64,000 nucleotides of DNA from an uncultured Clostridia bacterium (GCA_934130285.1 CAKOXT010000001.1:310001-374000); one strand, 5' to 3'. Positions 17,329 to 26,523 are shown, numbered from the stretch's first letter. Made by a program: numbers and translations. The notes: generated by a model from the sequence alone, not told the origin.

Positions 17329-18030
17329 TTACCATTCAATATTATCAATAGATTCTGGTGTTTCATTTATAATTATATCTTCAGCTGTTCCATTTTTAAA
17401 ATGTATAACTTTGTCTGCCATTGGTGCTATAGCTCCATTATGTGTAATAATAATTACTGTCATGTTTTCTTTTCTAGACATGTCTTGTAATAATTTTAAT
17501 ATACTTTTACCTGTTTTATAATCTAGTGCTCCTGTTGGTTCATCACATAATAATAACTTTGGGTTTTTAGCTATTGCTCTTGCTATTGCCACTCTTTGTT
17601 GTTCCCCTCCTGATAATTGTGAAGGAAAGTTATCTTTTCTATTTTCTAGTCCTACTTTAGTTAATATGTCATCTACGTTTAGGGCATCTTTACAAAGTTG
17701 TGTTGCTAATTCGACATTCTCTTTTGCTGTCAAATTTTGTACTAAATTATAAAATTGAAATACAAATCCTATATCATTTCTTCTATATGTTACTAATTGC
17801 TTACTTGTTAATTTTGTAATTTCTTTATTATCTACTATAACTTTACCTGATGTTGCCGTATCCATTCCTCCTAGTATATTTAGTGCAGTTGTTTTTCCAG
17901 CTCCACTTGGACCTACTATTACTACTAGTTCTCCTTTATTTATTTCAAAATTAGTATTATTTAGGGCGTTAATTTTAACTTCTCCCATTTTATACTGTTT
18001 AGTTATATTTTTAAACTCAATATATGGCAC
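17329..18030 (-). CDS. ABC transporter ATP-binding protein (MacB/LolD type)
   Basis: A 233-residue ATPase with Walker A GPSGAGKTT, Q-loop FVFQFYNL, signature LSGGEQQR, Walker B LLLCDEPTGALD and the switch His in IIITHNG. GEQQR and the DEPTGALD ending are typical of the MacB/LolD/FtsE group, whose partners are FtsX-like permeases such as the one 33 bases downstream. The start codon is GTG at 18030, supported by AAAGGAGG. The PPC-domain gene lies 16 bases upstream, so a three- or four-gene operon is likely. Confidence 0.93.
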   Translation of the reverse strand: MPYIEFKNITKQYKMGEVKINALNNTNFEINKGELVVIVGPSGAGKTTALNILGGMDTATSGKVIVDNKEITKLTSKQLVTYRRNDIGFVFQFYNLVQNLTAKENVELATQLCKDALNVDDILTKVGLENRKDNFPSQLSGGEQQRVAIARAIAKNPKLLLCDEPTGALDYKTGKSILKLLQDMSRKENMTVIIITHNGAIAPMADKVIHFKNGTAEDIIINETPESIDNIEW

Positions 18031-18046
18031 TGTTGGTGCTCCTCCT

Positions 18047-18472
18047 TTAATCTAAAAATTTAAATAAGTTTAATCCTATTTCTTCGTCTTTATATCTATC
18101 TACTTCTCCGTCTATTAATGTAATTACCATTTCACATGTTGCGCTAATAATTGCTTTATTTAAATGTCCTCCAAATACTTTTCCTTCGCAATCGCCTGCA
18201 CTCATGTGTAAATGTGAGTAAAACTCTCTATTCATTGTGTTTATTGTCCCTGTTAAAGATACTATTTCAAAATCTCCTTTAAATTCATTTGAGTAATATT
18301 TCTTTTCTTGTGTTTTAAAAACTCCTACTGTAAATTCTCCTACTGCACCTAATGCATTTATGTTAGCAAGCTTGATATTTTCTTTTAACGCAATTTCTTT
18401 AACTTTTTCTAAAATTTCTTCTCCTTTATCTATTCTGGCTACAATCTTATTTCCAAATTTTCTGTATTCCAT
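18047..18472 (-). CDS. PPC/DUF296-domain protein
   Basis: A 141-residue protein that is a single PPC (DUF296) domain: N-terminal YRKFGNKIVARIDKGE, then a core LANINALGAVGEF and the metal-type cluster H-L-H (SHLHMSAGD) followed by GGHL. The start at 18472 (MEYRK) is favoured by AAAAGGAGAG; the longer frame from 18505 would include that site. Bacterial stand-alone PPC proteins form trimers; plant versions carry AT-hooks and bind DNA, but this one has none. A regulatory or metal-related role is inferred only. It heads the ABC exporter operon. Confidence 0.85.
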   Translation of the reverse strand: MEYRKFGNKIVARIDKGEEILEKVKEIALKENIKLANINALGAVGEFTVGVFKTQEKKYYSNEFKGDFEIVSLTGTINTMNREFYSHLHMSAGDCEGKVFGGHLNKAIISATCEMVITLIDGEVDRYKDEEIGLNLFKFLD

Positions 18473-18614
18473 AATATTTCTCTCCTTTTCAAATTTTTCG
18501 TACATATTATATATTATTTTTTTAGTTTGTTAAACTGTTTTTTTAAAAAGATATTTATAGATTGAAAAACTATTTTTTTAATATTATAATCCTAAATAAG
18601 GTGGTGATATTTTT

Positions 18615-19616
18615 ATGATTAATCGTGACGAAAATCCTGTTTTTTTGAATGATTTTCTTGATTATTCTGCAACAATTTTGAATAAATCTCCTAATACTAT
18701 GAAAGAATATAATTATGATATAAATCACTTTTTAAGGTTTATTAAATATAAATTTAAAATGGCCCCTATGGATGATGAAGTAGGTTTATCTAATATAGTT
18801 ATTAGTGATATGGATATTTCTACTATTGCTAAGATTCAATTAGAAGATATTCATGCTTTCTTAGGATATATGAAAGAAACTTTTCATAGTAAACCTGCTA
18901 CATTGGCTCGTAAAGTTTCTAGTATTAGGGTATTTTTCCATTATATGTGTAATAAGACTAAAAAAATTCCTAATAATCCAGCTATTGATTTGGAAACTCC
19001 TAAGCTTGGGAAAAGACTTCCTAAATACTTAACTTTAGATCAAAGCCGTGAATTACTAAAGGCTGCTTCTATGCCTCCAGAAGGTACTCATGGAAACCAT
19101 GATAATTCTACTAGGAATTTTGCAATTATTACTTTGTTTTTAAATTGTGGTATGCGTTTATCTGAATTAGTTAATATAAACATTAAAGATATTGATTTTT
19201 CTGAAAATAAATTAAATGTTATTGGTAAAGGTAATAAAGAACGTACTATTTATTTAAATAAAGCTTGTGTTAATGCTATAAATGCATATCTTGCTGATAG
19301 GCCTCGTGAAGGAGTTAAATTTGATTCTCGTGACGCTTTATTTTTAAGTGAACAACGTAGACGTATTAGTAATAGAACTGTTCAATATGTTGTTAAAGAA
19401 GAAATGAGAATTGCTGGCATTGATGCAAACAAGTATTCTGTACATAAACTTAGACATACTGCTGCTACTTTGATGTACAAATATGGTAATGTTGATATTA
19501 GAGCTCTTCAAGAGCTTTTAGGACATGAAAGTATTTCTACAACTGAGATCTATACTCATGTTGATAATGAACAAATCAGAAGTGCGGTTGAAAACAACCC
19601 ACTTGCTGATGAATAA
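18615..19616 (+). CDS. tyrosine recombinase (XerC/XerD family)
   Basis: A 333-residue site-specific recombinase. The N-terminal SAM-like core-binding domain spans about residues 8-125 and the catalytic domain about 135-325. All active-site residues are present: R181 in GMRLSEL, K205 in GKGNKERT, H277 and R280 in HKLRHTA, H304 in LLGHES and nucleophile Y313 in IYTHV. It is somewhat longer than Xer (about 300), with a 15-residue insert near 45-65. It is followed 15 bases later by coaD, a housekeeping gene, and no attachment site or prophage genes are visible, which favours a Xer-type chromosome-dimer role over a mobile-element integrase. The start follows GGTGGTGA. Confidence 0.9.
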   Translation: MINRDENPVFLNDFLDYSATILNKSPNTMKEYNYDINHFLRFIKYKFKMAPMDDEVGLSNIVISDMDISTIAKIQLEDIHAFLGYMKETFHSKPATLARKVSSIRVFFHYMCNKTKKIPNNPAIDLETPKLGKRLPKYLTLDQSRELLKAASMPPEGTHGNHDNSTRNFAIITLFLNCGMRLSELVNINIKDIDFSENKLNVIGKGNKERTIYLNKACVNAINAYLADRPREGVKFDSRDALFLSEQRRRISNRTVQYVVKEEMRIAGIDANKYSVHKLRHTAATLMYKYGNVDIRALQELLGHESISTTEIYTHVDNEQIRSAVENNPLADE

Positions 19617-19631
19617 TATGGAGGTTTTTAT

Positions 19632-20102
19632 ATGGAGAAAATAGGTTTTTTTGCTGGGAGTTTTGATCCTTTTACAAAAGGTCATTTACATGTTGTTAAG
19701 ATTTCCGCACAATTGTTTGATAAAGTTATAATTGGTATTGGTATTAACCCTACAAAAGTCAAAAGATTTGATACAGATGTTATGGCTGATGCTATTAGAA
19801 AAGTTTTAAAACGTGAAGGTCTTTCTAATGTTGAAGTTGTGTCTTATGATAATTTGTCTGTTACTACTGCTATTTCTTATAATTCAGCTTTCTTAATCAG
19901 AGGTATTAGAAATGGTATGGATTATGATTTTGAAGAAACTTTAGCTACTTTTAATAAAGAGTTCTCTAATTTAGATACTATTTATATTCGTGCTGGAGAA
20001 GTTGGTCCTATTAATTCTACTATGATTATGGATTTAATTCGTAATGGTGCCGATTTATCTAAATTTTTACCTGAAGAAATAATTGAAGTCGTAAAAAAAT
20101 AA
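19632..20102 (+). CDS. coaD: phosphopantetheine adenylyltransferase
   Basis: A 156-residue nucleotidyltransferase. It joins ATP and 4'-phosphopantetheine to dephospho-CoA, the next-to-last step in coenzyme A synthesis. The N-terminal FFAGSFDPFTKGHLHVV carries the T/HxGH motif (H18). The middle RGIRNGMDYDFE region is highly characteristic of CoaD. Near the end, the usual ISST..R motif appears as INSTMIMDLIR. Length is typical (about 160). The ATG at 19632 follows ATGGAGG. It is 15 bases after the recombinase gene and ends at a terminator. Confidence 0.93.
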   Translation: MEKIGFFAGSFDPFTKGHLHVVKISAQLFDKVIIGIGINPTKVKRFDTDVMADAIRKVLKREGLSNVEVVSYDNLSVTTAISYNSAFLIRGIRNGMDYDFEETLATFNKEFSNLDTIYIRAGEVGPINSTMIMDLIRNGADLSKFLPEEIIEVVKK

Positions 20103-20124
20103 GCCTCAGTAATGAGGTTTATTT
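20103..20124 (+). terminator. terminator of the recombinase-coaD unit
   Basis: A short hairpin (GCCTCA with TGAGGT, GTAA loop) follows the coaD stop directly, with a TTTATTTTTT tail. Confidence 0.7.
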
Positions 20125-20169
20125 TTTACGAATGTTTGTTTTCTTTTATAAATATGTTTTGTCTGCTTT

Positions 20170-21486
20170 TTATCTATTTCTTATTTGTGGCATTATTTCT
20201 GCTAATGTTATTTCTTTTGAACCGCCTTTTATTCTTTCTAATTTTATTCTAGTTGGTGCTATATTTCCTTCAGTTAATTTATCTTTTAATAATTTCATGA
20301 ATACTTCGTCTTCTTGTTTATTACTTGGCGATTTTATTCTATCTACAACCATATCTCCAATTTTCTTATATGCAATTTCTTTTTTCTTTTCTCTTGCTGA
20401 TCTTGACATTTCTGATTCTACTTCATCAAAACGTCTTAAGTGTATGTATTGATCACAAAAGGCAGAAAGTTCATCATATCTTCTTTGCGCTAAAAGATTT
20501 TGTGCTACTATTTTAAATAACTGGCTCTTCTCTACATCTTTTTTTGATAGTTGGCTAAGCTGTTCTAATGCTTTATTAGGATCTTTTATTGAATATGTAT
20601 CTCCTCTTTCTGACAATAATGTTCTTACTTGAATAGTAACTTGTCTTTCTTGCTGTTCTTTGCTTAATGAAAATTTTGACTTTTCTGTTAAACTTACTCT
20701 TCTTTCCGCTTCTTGAGCTATAATTTCATTAGCTTCTTCTATATTCATTGTGCCATTTGCAATACTTTGTACTAATTTTTTTACAGCTGATGGTATATTA
20801 TTTCTTAAGTTATATGCTGCTTTTTGAGAATTTAGTTTTTGGATTTGTTGTGAAATATTTGAATCGGCTATACCAATTCTATAATTTACCGATTTAGTTT
20901 CTCTTGATATTCTAGTGATTCTTGCTCTAATGTTTTGCAATCCTGCTAAGTCAGTAACTTCTTTTAACTCATCTGCTACTGCTAAGCTCATTTTTGAACT
21001 AATATTTGCTCTTGCTTTACTTAGTAGAATATTTATTTTGTCACCTCTTTTTAAAGATAGGTTTTCCCATTTTTTATCTTCTATTATGAATACAAGTCTT
21101 TCTATTTGATCAAATGATAGTCTATGTTTATCTAGAGTTTTCAAATCATTTAATATCGCTATTAATGTTTCTCTTTTATCTTTTTGACTTTGCTCATCTG
21201 CACTTTTGCTTTTTTCTTCTATTCCTTCTATTATTCCATCTACCTTCATATAACTAGCTAATTGTTCTGTTGATGGTAATTTGAATTTTTCTTTCTTATC
21301 CTTTGGGTCATATATATCAAAATATTTTTTTCTCATTTTATCCATTTCTGTTTCACACTTTGATGTATTTCTTTCTTTTTCTAGTAATGCTTCTTGTATT
21401 TGCGCATATGGAATATTAAACTCTGATGATATCGTTTCTGGTTTAAATCCTCTTTCTATTAAAGTTAAAATTTCTTTATTTTCCAT
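20170..21486 (-). CDS. unknown helical protein, 438 residues
   Basis: Not recognised. The first 45 residues read like a small helix-turn-helix (GFKPETISSEFNIPYAQIQEAL). A charged spacer follows, then a long, mostly helical body rich in Lys, Glu, Ser and Gln with coiled-coil character (about residues 190-330). The C-terminus is basic. There is no signal peptide or membrane segment, so it is probably cytoplasmic. The ATG at 21486 follows AAGGAG. It is convergent with coaD and stands alone. It is similar in style, though not evidently in sequence, to the unknown proteins at 53812 and 63337. Confidence 0.65.
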   Translation of the reverse strand: MENKEILTLIERGFKPETISSEFNIPYAQIQEALLEKERNTSKCETEMDKMRKKYFDIYDPKDKKEKFKLPSTEQLASYMKVDGIIEGIEEKSKSADEQSQKDKRETLIAILNDLKTLDKHRLSFDQIERLVFIIEDKKWENLSLKRGDKINILLSKARANISSKMSLAVADELKEVTDLAGLQNIRARITRISRETKSVNYRIGIADSNISQQIQKLNSQKAAYNLRNNIPSAVKKLVQSIANGTMNIEEANEIIAQEAERRVSLTEKSKFSLSKEQQERQVTIQVRTLLSERGDTYSIKDPNKALEQLSQLSKKDVEKSQLFKIVAQNLLAQRRYDELSAFCDQYIHLRRFDEVESEMSRSAREKKKEIAYKKIGDMVVDRIKSPSNKQEDEVFMKLLKDKLTEGNIAPTRIKLERIKGGSKEITLAEIMPQIRNR

Positions 21487-21566
21487 GCTTTTCTCCTTAG
21501 TATTTTTTTATATCATGATTTAGCTTATTTTTCAATCTTTTTGTATATAATTGGCTTTAAAAAAAC

Positions 21567-21589
21567 TCGCCTATGTTTTTACATAGGCA
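21567..21589 (-). terminator. terminator of the acidic-repeat gene
   Basis: Stem GCCTATGT/ACATAGGC with a short A/T loop. On the minus strand a run of seven T follows (GAGTTTTTTT). Confidence 0.75.
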
Positions 21590-21613
21590 AGCTCTTCTTT
21601 TTGGAGTTGCTTC

Positions 21614-22960
21614 TCACTTTACTAGTAACCTCTTCAAATCGAGTAAGAAATACTTAGCTCTGATAGGAGACTCTGGCACATGTCCAAAATAAAATTCTGA
21701 AACTAAATTTGCAATATTGCTCCACTGAAGATATACATCTTTTTCATCAAGTGGTGTCTGATCATCATAAGCGATTTCTTCTCTTTGGAGAATCTCTGCT
21801 GTTTTTTCAGACATGCTTTCAAACTTAGCTACCGATTCCGATGGAACAAGCACATGAATAACTTGGCTCACTTTTTCTTTTAATGTGAGGTCATTCCTGT
21901 CTTCGACTTGTCTTAATTTTCCTTCCATTATTTTCACTGCCTTAACTTTGTCAGCAGTAGGCTTTAACATGCACGGAAAAATACCATCATGGTGTTCAAT
22001 GTTTGCAGATAATAATCCATTGTCTTCTGGCTTATCATCAGACTTGTTTCCAGTATCTGTTTTTTTGCAAGCTTCGGATTCTTTTTCAGTCTCCTGTTTT
22101 TTAGGCTCTTCTTCATGCATATGTTCTTCTTGTCCATTCTTTTCTTCAAAAGCTTTTGGGTCTTCTTTAGTTCGTTCTACTGGTGCTACATCATCCCAGT
22201 TATGAACAAAACTAATGACTTTTTTAAAGAATTCCTTATTTGTGTAATTAAATGTCCCTTTAATCTCATCTCCTATCTTCAACATGGTGTATGAGTTTAT
22301 GGGAGTTTTCTTGCTTGCAACAGTTTCAATTGTAGACAAAGTAAACCTTTTCACGGTAGGTGCCGCAAGCATCATTTCAATTAATGCTGCTGCATGCTCC
22401 TTCGAGAGATTTTCAGTTCTACTTACTACTTTACTTACAAAGTCAGTATAACTTACCGCATTTTCTGCGATTTGGCTAATTATGTCATCATTAGCATCTT
22501 CGGATTTTGCCATAGAATCTGACTTTTTTTCATGGTCATGTTCTTTTTGGTTTGCATCAGGCTGTTTTGATTCTTCATCTTTTTCGCCTGATTCAATTTG
22601 TGTGTTTCTGTCTAATACTTTGCCAGGATCAAGCTCTTGCTCACCAGAATCAGGCTGGTTTGGTTCTTGAGCATTTTTATCTGGCTCAAGCTGAGTGTTC
22701 TGGTCTAATACTTCACTAACATCCTGTTCTTCTTTTTCGTTATCAGGATAGTTGTATGAAAATGATAAAACATTTCCAATCTGACTCATTGCTTTAAGTG
22801 CTTTTTGTGGTTTGTTAATGGCCATTTCAATTTTGCACTCAAACAAATCTCCTTCAAACTTGAAACCATTAGACTGATTAAAGTCTTCTGTTACCAGACT
22901 CCGAAACACTTCTACCATTTTTTCTGGGTTTGTCACTTTCCATTTTGCAGATAATTGCAT
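21614..22960 (-). CDS. orphan protein with acidic tandem repeats, 448 residues
   Basis: Not recognised. An N-terminal domain (1-75) is followed by two imperfect copies of a segment of about 31 residues that starts VLD.NTQ.E (about 84-114 and 115-146), rich in Glu, Asp, Pro, Gln and Asn. A helical domain spans about 155-250. A second very acidic linker at about 255-320 (EEHMHEEEPKKQE type) leads to a C-terminal domain of about 125 residues. No signal peptide or membrane segment is visible. Composition is less AT-rich than that of neighbours. It is a single-gene unit with its own promoter (23127-23155), a leader of about 155 bases and a private terminator. Confidence 0.65.
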   Translation of the reverse strand: MQLSAKWKVTNPEKMVEVFRSLVTEDFNQSNGFKFEGDLFECKIEMAINKPQKALKAMSQIGNVLSFSYNYPDNEKEEQDVSEVLDQNTQLEPDKNAQEPNQPDSGEQELDPGKVLDRNTQIESGEKDEESKQPDANQKEHDHEKKSDSMAKSEDANDDIISQIAENAVSYTDFVSKVVSRTENLSKEHAAALIEMMLAAPTVKRFTLSTIETVASKKTPINSYTMLKIGDEIKGTFNYTNKEFFKKVISFVHNWDDVAPVERTKEDPKAFEEKNGQEEHMHEEEPKKQETEKESEACKKTDTGNKSDDKPEDNGLLSANIEHHDGIFPCMLKPTADKVKAVKIMEGKLRQVEDRNDLTLKEKVSQVIHVLVPSESVAKFESMSEKTAEILQREEIAYDDQTPLDEKDVYLQWSNIANLVSEFYFGHVPESPIRAKYFLLDLKRLLVK

Positions 22961-23126
22961 ATCTGTACCTCCTAATTTTTGAATGCTTGGTTAACGAGTT
23001 TCTGTAGTTTCCCTCCTTGTTTTATTTATTTAGCATAAATAAATCTAATTCCAGATCCTTATTGTAGGACTTAGTATAATATTAGATTATTGCTAAATAT
23101 GTTTTTGGCACAAACCAATTATGTTA

Positions 23127-23155
23127 ATTATACTGTATTTTTATTGTTCTTTCAA
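23127..23155 (-). promoter_or_regulatory. promoter of the acidic-repeat gene
   Basis: TTGAAA (23150-23155) and TATAAT (23127-23132) on the minus strand, spacer exactly 17. The leader to the ATG is long and includes a distal AAGGAGG at 23012-23018 besides the proximal AGGAGG, and a small TTATTTA/TAAATAA inverted repeat near 23023-23043. Confidence 0.75.
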
Positions 23156-23190
23156 GGCTTTTGCTAAATGGCTTCCTTCATATTAAAATA

Positions 23191-23233
23191 AAAAATCCAA
23201 ATTACAAACTTTTTGCATTTGTTAATTTGGATT
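23191..23233 (-). terminator. terminator of the DnaB-like gene
   Basis: Stem AATCCAAATT with complement, loop of about 20 bases, then TTTTTTAT on the minus strand, just after the stop at 23255. Confidence 0.7.
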
Positions 23234-23254
23234 ATATCTAATTTATTTATTATT

Positions 23255-25024
23255 TTAGCTCATATTTAAATCAGAATATTTTTCTTTCAATTTTACATAT
23301 CCTAATTCATGCCATTCGTTATATGCAAGATTTAATCTGAATAATAGCTTTGGCTTTGCTCCTGCTCTATTTTTATCGATTACTGCAATATAATATCTTA
23401 CATCTGGGTCTTCAAATATTTCTAGCTCTTTACAATTTGTGAATCTATCAGAGTCTGAATATTCATAATCATTTAGATGATTTCTTTGTATTTGCTTAAA
23501 TAATGTTAATGAATCAAATACCTCTTTTATTGTTTTACTTACTGATAAATCATTAATTGTTAGGTTTATAGGTAATGTTGAATTTTCTGATAATTGTATT
23601 GATGCTCCTATAAATATATCAAATTTTTGAGCAAGTTCTGAAAGTAATGTTGCTGTTTTCTTTAATTCATCAGCATTTCCAATATTGTTAACATCTGATT
23701 TTAGTGTGTCGTAAAATACGTATTCAATACCATCTTTATACATGTAGTTTGATATTACTTCATGTAAATCATTGTTTGTATATTCTGTCAAATGTACAAA
23801 ATATACTGAGTTATCTATTTGCTCATTTAACCATTTTGTTACTTCTAATATTTGATTAAATTCTGTTGAGATTGTTATTAATCTTTTTACAAAATCTTCT
23901 TGAGTTTCATTATCTAATTTTTTGATAAAACCTTGTTCATCTAATAGTACTTCTTTTGGATTGTCTGCTCTGAATTTAAATTCTAATAATTCACTTTCAT
24001 TTTTAACTAATTTTTGTTTGTGAAATTTTTGAATTTCTGGATTGTTTATTATTGTTGTAAGAAGGCATAGTCTCATTTTGTCTTCTGTCATTTCGTTTGA
24101 TACCACTAATACTTTCTTTTTATGTATAAATGCAATATTGCATGCTAAGTTTACTGTGAATCTACTTTTACCTGCATTTGATGGCATAGCATATGTCATA
24201 ATTTCGCCTTTTCTAAATCCTTTGAAAACTTTTGTCATTACTGGGAAAGGTAGTGATACACCTTCTCTTAAGTCATTCTTATCATCAAGCCAAAATTCTG
24301 CTATGTTGTTGTTTAATACTGCTTGACTTAGTCTGTTTGTTACATTTATTTGCTTTATTGCCGCTTCTACTTCGTCAGCAGACATATTTTTATATTTGAT
24401 ATAACTTTTTATTTCTAATATTTTGTCTTGTATTTTTCTTGTTGGAGCTTTTATATAACTTCTTTTTAAGATAAATAGCTTTTTTAGTTCTCTATAGATT
24501 AATTCAAAATCATATTTTTGATCTAATGGTGCTGCTGCCATTGCACATTTTAAATCATATAATTCTGATATTGCTTTTGGAAAGTTAAATCCTTCTTTTA
24601 ATTGTGGTGGAGCATGTTTTTCACCTTCTTTAAAGATTACACTTTTGTATAGATTTAAGATTATTTCACTTGAAAAGAAACACAAATCTTTTTCAAAATA
24701 AAATTTTGAGATGGCATTTGGTGTTCCATATAATAGCGCAATGTAAATAATCTCTAGTGTAAGATTGTCTAGCTCTGGTGGATATAATGGTGCTGGTTCT
24801 TCATCTGACGAACTATTCATTCGTGCTATTTTTCTCTCTCTTTCATCTAATACATTTATCTCTCCTTGCAATTGATAGATGAACTCGTCTTTGTCAAATT
24901 CTTTTTCTTTATTTTCTTCTTCTTTTTTTAGACGTTCAGTTTCTAATTGAGCTTTTCCTTTGTTAAGGATCTTATTTAGATTTGTCTCTAGTGTTTTATA
25001 ATCACTATTTTCTTCTGTTATCAA
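23255..25024 (-). CDS. DnaB/RecA-fold ATPase, divergent helicase-like protein
   Basis: A 589-residue protein. The N-terminal 240 residues are mostly helical, with a charged start. The C-terminal part is a DnaB-like RecA-fold domain. Walker A is PSNAGKS in a FRKGEIMTYAMP context, where DnaB has GRPSMGKT. VVSNEMTEDKMR matches the EM motif after it, and YVFYDTLKSD stands at the Walker B place. The helicase loop region is recognisable but the DnaB tail motifs are not. The start codon is TTG at 25024, with GGAGG 9 bases upstream. It is not the replicative DnaB by appearance; a phage-derived or repair-related helicase is possible. It stands alone on its transcript. Confidence 0.65.
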   Translation of the reverse strand: MITEENSDYKTLETNLNKILNKGKAQLETERLKKEEENKEKEFDKDEFIYQLQGEINVLDERERKIARMNSSSDEEPAPLYPPELDNLTLEIIYIALLYGTPNAISKFYFEKDLCFFSSEIILNLYKSVIFKEGEKHAPPQLKEGFNFPKAISELYDLKCAMAAAPLDQKYDFELIYRELKKLFILKRSYIKAPTRKIQDKILEIKSYIKYKNMSADEVEAAIKQINVTNRLSQAVLNNNIAEFWLDDKNDLREGVSLPFPVMTKVFKGFRKGEIMTYAMPSNAGKSRFTVNLACNIAFIHKKKVLVVSNEMTEDKMRLCLLTTIINNPEIQKFHKQKLVKNESELLEFKFRADNPKEVLLDEQGFIKKLDNETQEDFVKRLITISTEFNQILEVTKWLNEQIDNSVYFVHLTEYTNNDLHEVISNYMYKDGIEYVFYDTLKSDVNNIGNADELKKTATLLSELAQKFDIFIGASIQLSENSTLPINLTINDLSVSKTIKEVFDSLTLFKQIQRNHLNDYEYSDSDRFTNCKELEIFEDPDVRYYIAVIDKNRAGAKPKLLFRLNLAYNEWHELGYVKLKEKYSDLNMS

Positions 25025-25102
25025 TCTTTTTTACCTCCGTACATTTATTTCTTTTGATATTTTATCAAATACATTTTAAAAAGTCTAGTTAATATAAAAA
25101 AG

Positions 25103-25143
25103 AAACCGCTACTCTCCAATGTTATATTGAAAAGTTGCGGTTT
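25103..25143 (-). terminator. terminator of the polysaccharide deacetylase gene
   Basis: Stem AAACCGC/GCGGTTT with a loop of about 27 bases, followed on the minus strand by CTTTTTTAT. Confidence 0.65.
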
Positions 25144-25162
25144 GAATATGTCTACTAAGACT

Positions 25163-26338
25163 TTAATTTGAGATTGAGTGTTGTATTGCTTTCGTACTAT
25201 TATTTATTGCTTTTAGCTCATAGCCATTTGTTTTGCAATAGTCAATAATCCGTTGCAATGCATCTGCAGTATCTTGATGTGTGGACGAATCATGCATAAG
25301 CACGATATTAGTACGGCCAGGCTGAATGCCAGATACTGCATTATTATAAACTTCATCAGAACTATCTGCACCTCCTGCATCACAGCTATCCACATTCCAG
25401 TCAAAATATGTATAACCACGTGATGTTACCTCTTTAGCAGCTGCTGTCATGATTCCATTACAGTACTTTTTGCTTACTGTGTTAGAACTTCCTCCTGGAA
25501 AACGAATAAATTTTGCAGTATAGCCATTGGTTGTGTCATAGACCATATCTCTCAGCTTATCGAAATTGTTCATCAATACATCCAAAGACGTATAAATTTC
25601 AGAATAATTGTGAGAATAGCCATGCAATCCAATTGTGTGTCCAGCATTCATCTCTTCTTGGATTAGTTTAGAATTTTCTTCGTCATATCCAACTACAAAG
25701 AATGTTGCTTTAACATCGTTTTCTGCAAGTGTCTTCAAGATTTGAGGAGTAATGTTTTGAGAAGGTCCATCATCAAATGTAAGAAAAACACACCCTTTTG
25801 CAATATCAATGTACCTAATTGCTCCTCCTTGATTATCGCTGCTATCTGCTACAAAGTATTCCATATAGTAGCGATTTTCTTCGTATTGAACTAATTCAGA
25901 TGTCACTTTACTGGTTACATCTCCATCGTACGAATCTACCGCTTCATAACCAGGTTCCACAAATTGTGAAATATCGTCTAGTGTCATCATAATATCACCT
26001 GATAAGTTAATGACTGGTGGCATATTGTCCACTACATTATAAACCTTATGAAACTTCTTTCCTAAGAAAGAGTATTCTACAGGATATTCTCCGACAACAT
26101 TTGTGTTTACCTGATCTTTAACTGAAATATGGAAGACTTCATCATCTAAAAAATTAATCGTTTCGATCAACTTGTTAGACGAGCTGCCTACTTCGATGTT
26201 CTCGGTCTCTGTGTTACTATTGATAGAGAAGTACACAAAAAAAAGACCGATTACGATGAGTACTACCAACATTAAAAGAACACTTAATGCATTCTCCTTT
26301 TTCCGGTAGTACGAACGCCGATAATAGTTCTTGCTCAT
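25163..26338 (-). CDS. membrane-anchored polysaccharide deacetylase with Ig-like domain
   Basis: A 391-residue secreted or membrane-anchored enzyme. One helix lies at about residues 18-40. An Ig-like DUF5011-type domain follows (NMPPVINLSGD to YDGDVTSKV, about 100-150). The NodB domain starts at VFLTFDDGPS, with the metal/catalytic Asp pair. It has HGYSHN for the metal histidines, RFPGGSS in motif 3 and IVLMHDS in the last motif. NodB enzymes remove acetyl groups from peptidoglycan GlcNAc/MurNAc or from other N-acetyl polysaccharides, often giving lysozyme resistance. Base composition is clearly less AT-rich than that of flanking genes, which suggests acquisition. It has its own TATAAT-bearing upstream region, a double ribosome-site leader and its own terminator. 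Confidence 0.9.
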   Translation of the reverse strand: MSKNYYRRSYYRKKENALSVLLMLVVLIVIGLFFVYFSINSNTETENIEVGSSSNKLIETINFLDDEVFHISVKDQVNTNVVGEYPVEYSFLGKKFHKVYNVVDNMPPVINLSGDIMMTLDDISQFVEPGYEAVDSYDGDVTSKVTSELVQYEENRYYMEYFVADSSDNQGGAIRYIDIAKGCVFLTFDDGPSQNITPQILKTLAENDVKATFFVVGYDEENSKLIQEEMNAGHTIGLHGYSHNYSEIYTSLDVLMNNFDKLRDMVYDTTNGYTAKFIRFPGGSSNTVSKKYCNGIMTAAAKEVTSRGYTYFDWNVDSCDAGGADSSDEVYNNAVSGIQPGRTNIVLMHDSSTHQDTADALQRIIDYCKTNGYELKAINNSTKAIQHSISN

Positions 26339-26492
26339 TTCTTTTTTCCTCCTGATTGCTATCTATAATCTCAAATTAACACTATCCATATTCTTTTTCA
26401 TTTCCTCCTTAATAAATTATTATTTATGGAATATGATAATTTGTATCATTAATTATACTCTCTTTTTTATGTTAAGTAAATACATATCAAAA

Positions 26493-26523
26493 AAATAAAA
26501 GCAAAGTAACTTTGCTTTTATTT
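26493..26523 (-). terminator. terminator of murT-gatD
   Basis: A perfect stem (AAATAAAAGCAAAG with complement, 3-base loop) overlaps the gatD stop codon and runs into TTTTTTT on the minus strand. Confidence 0.75.

Noticed and set aside
18615..20102. Integrase marking a prophage or integrative element
   Set aside because: The recombinase is cotranscribed with coaD, no attachment repeats or phage structural genes are seen, and neighbours are housekeeping. A Xer role is simpler.
26376..26414. Twelve-codon leader peptide before the deacetylase gene
   Set aside because: The first ATG overlaps the AAGGAGG site (2-base spacing), too close for normal initiation; kept only as part of the distal-site observation.
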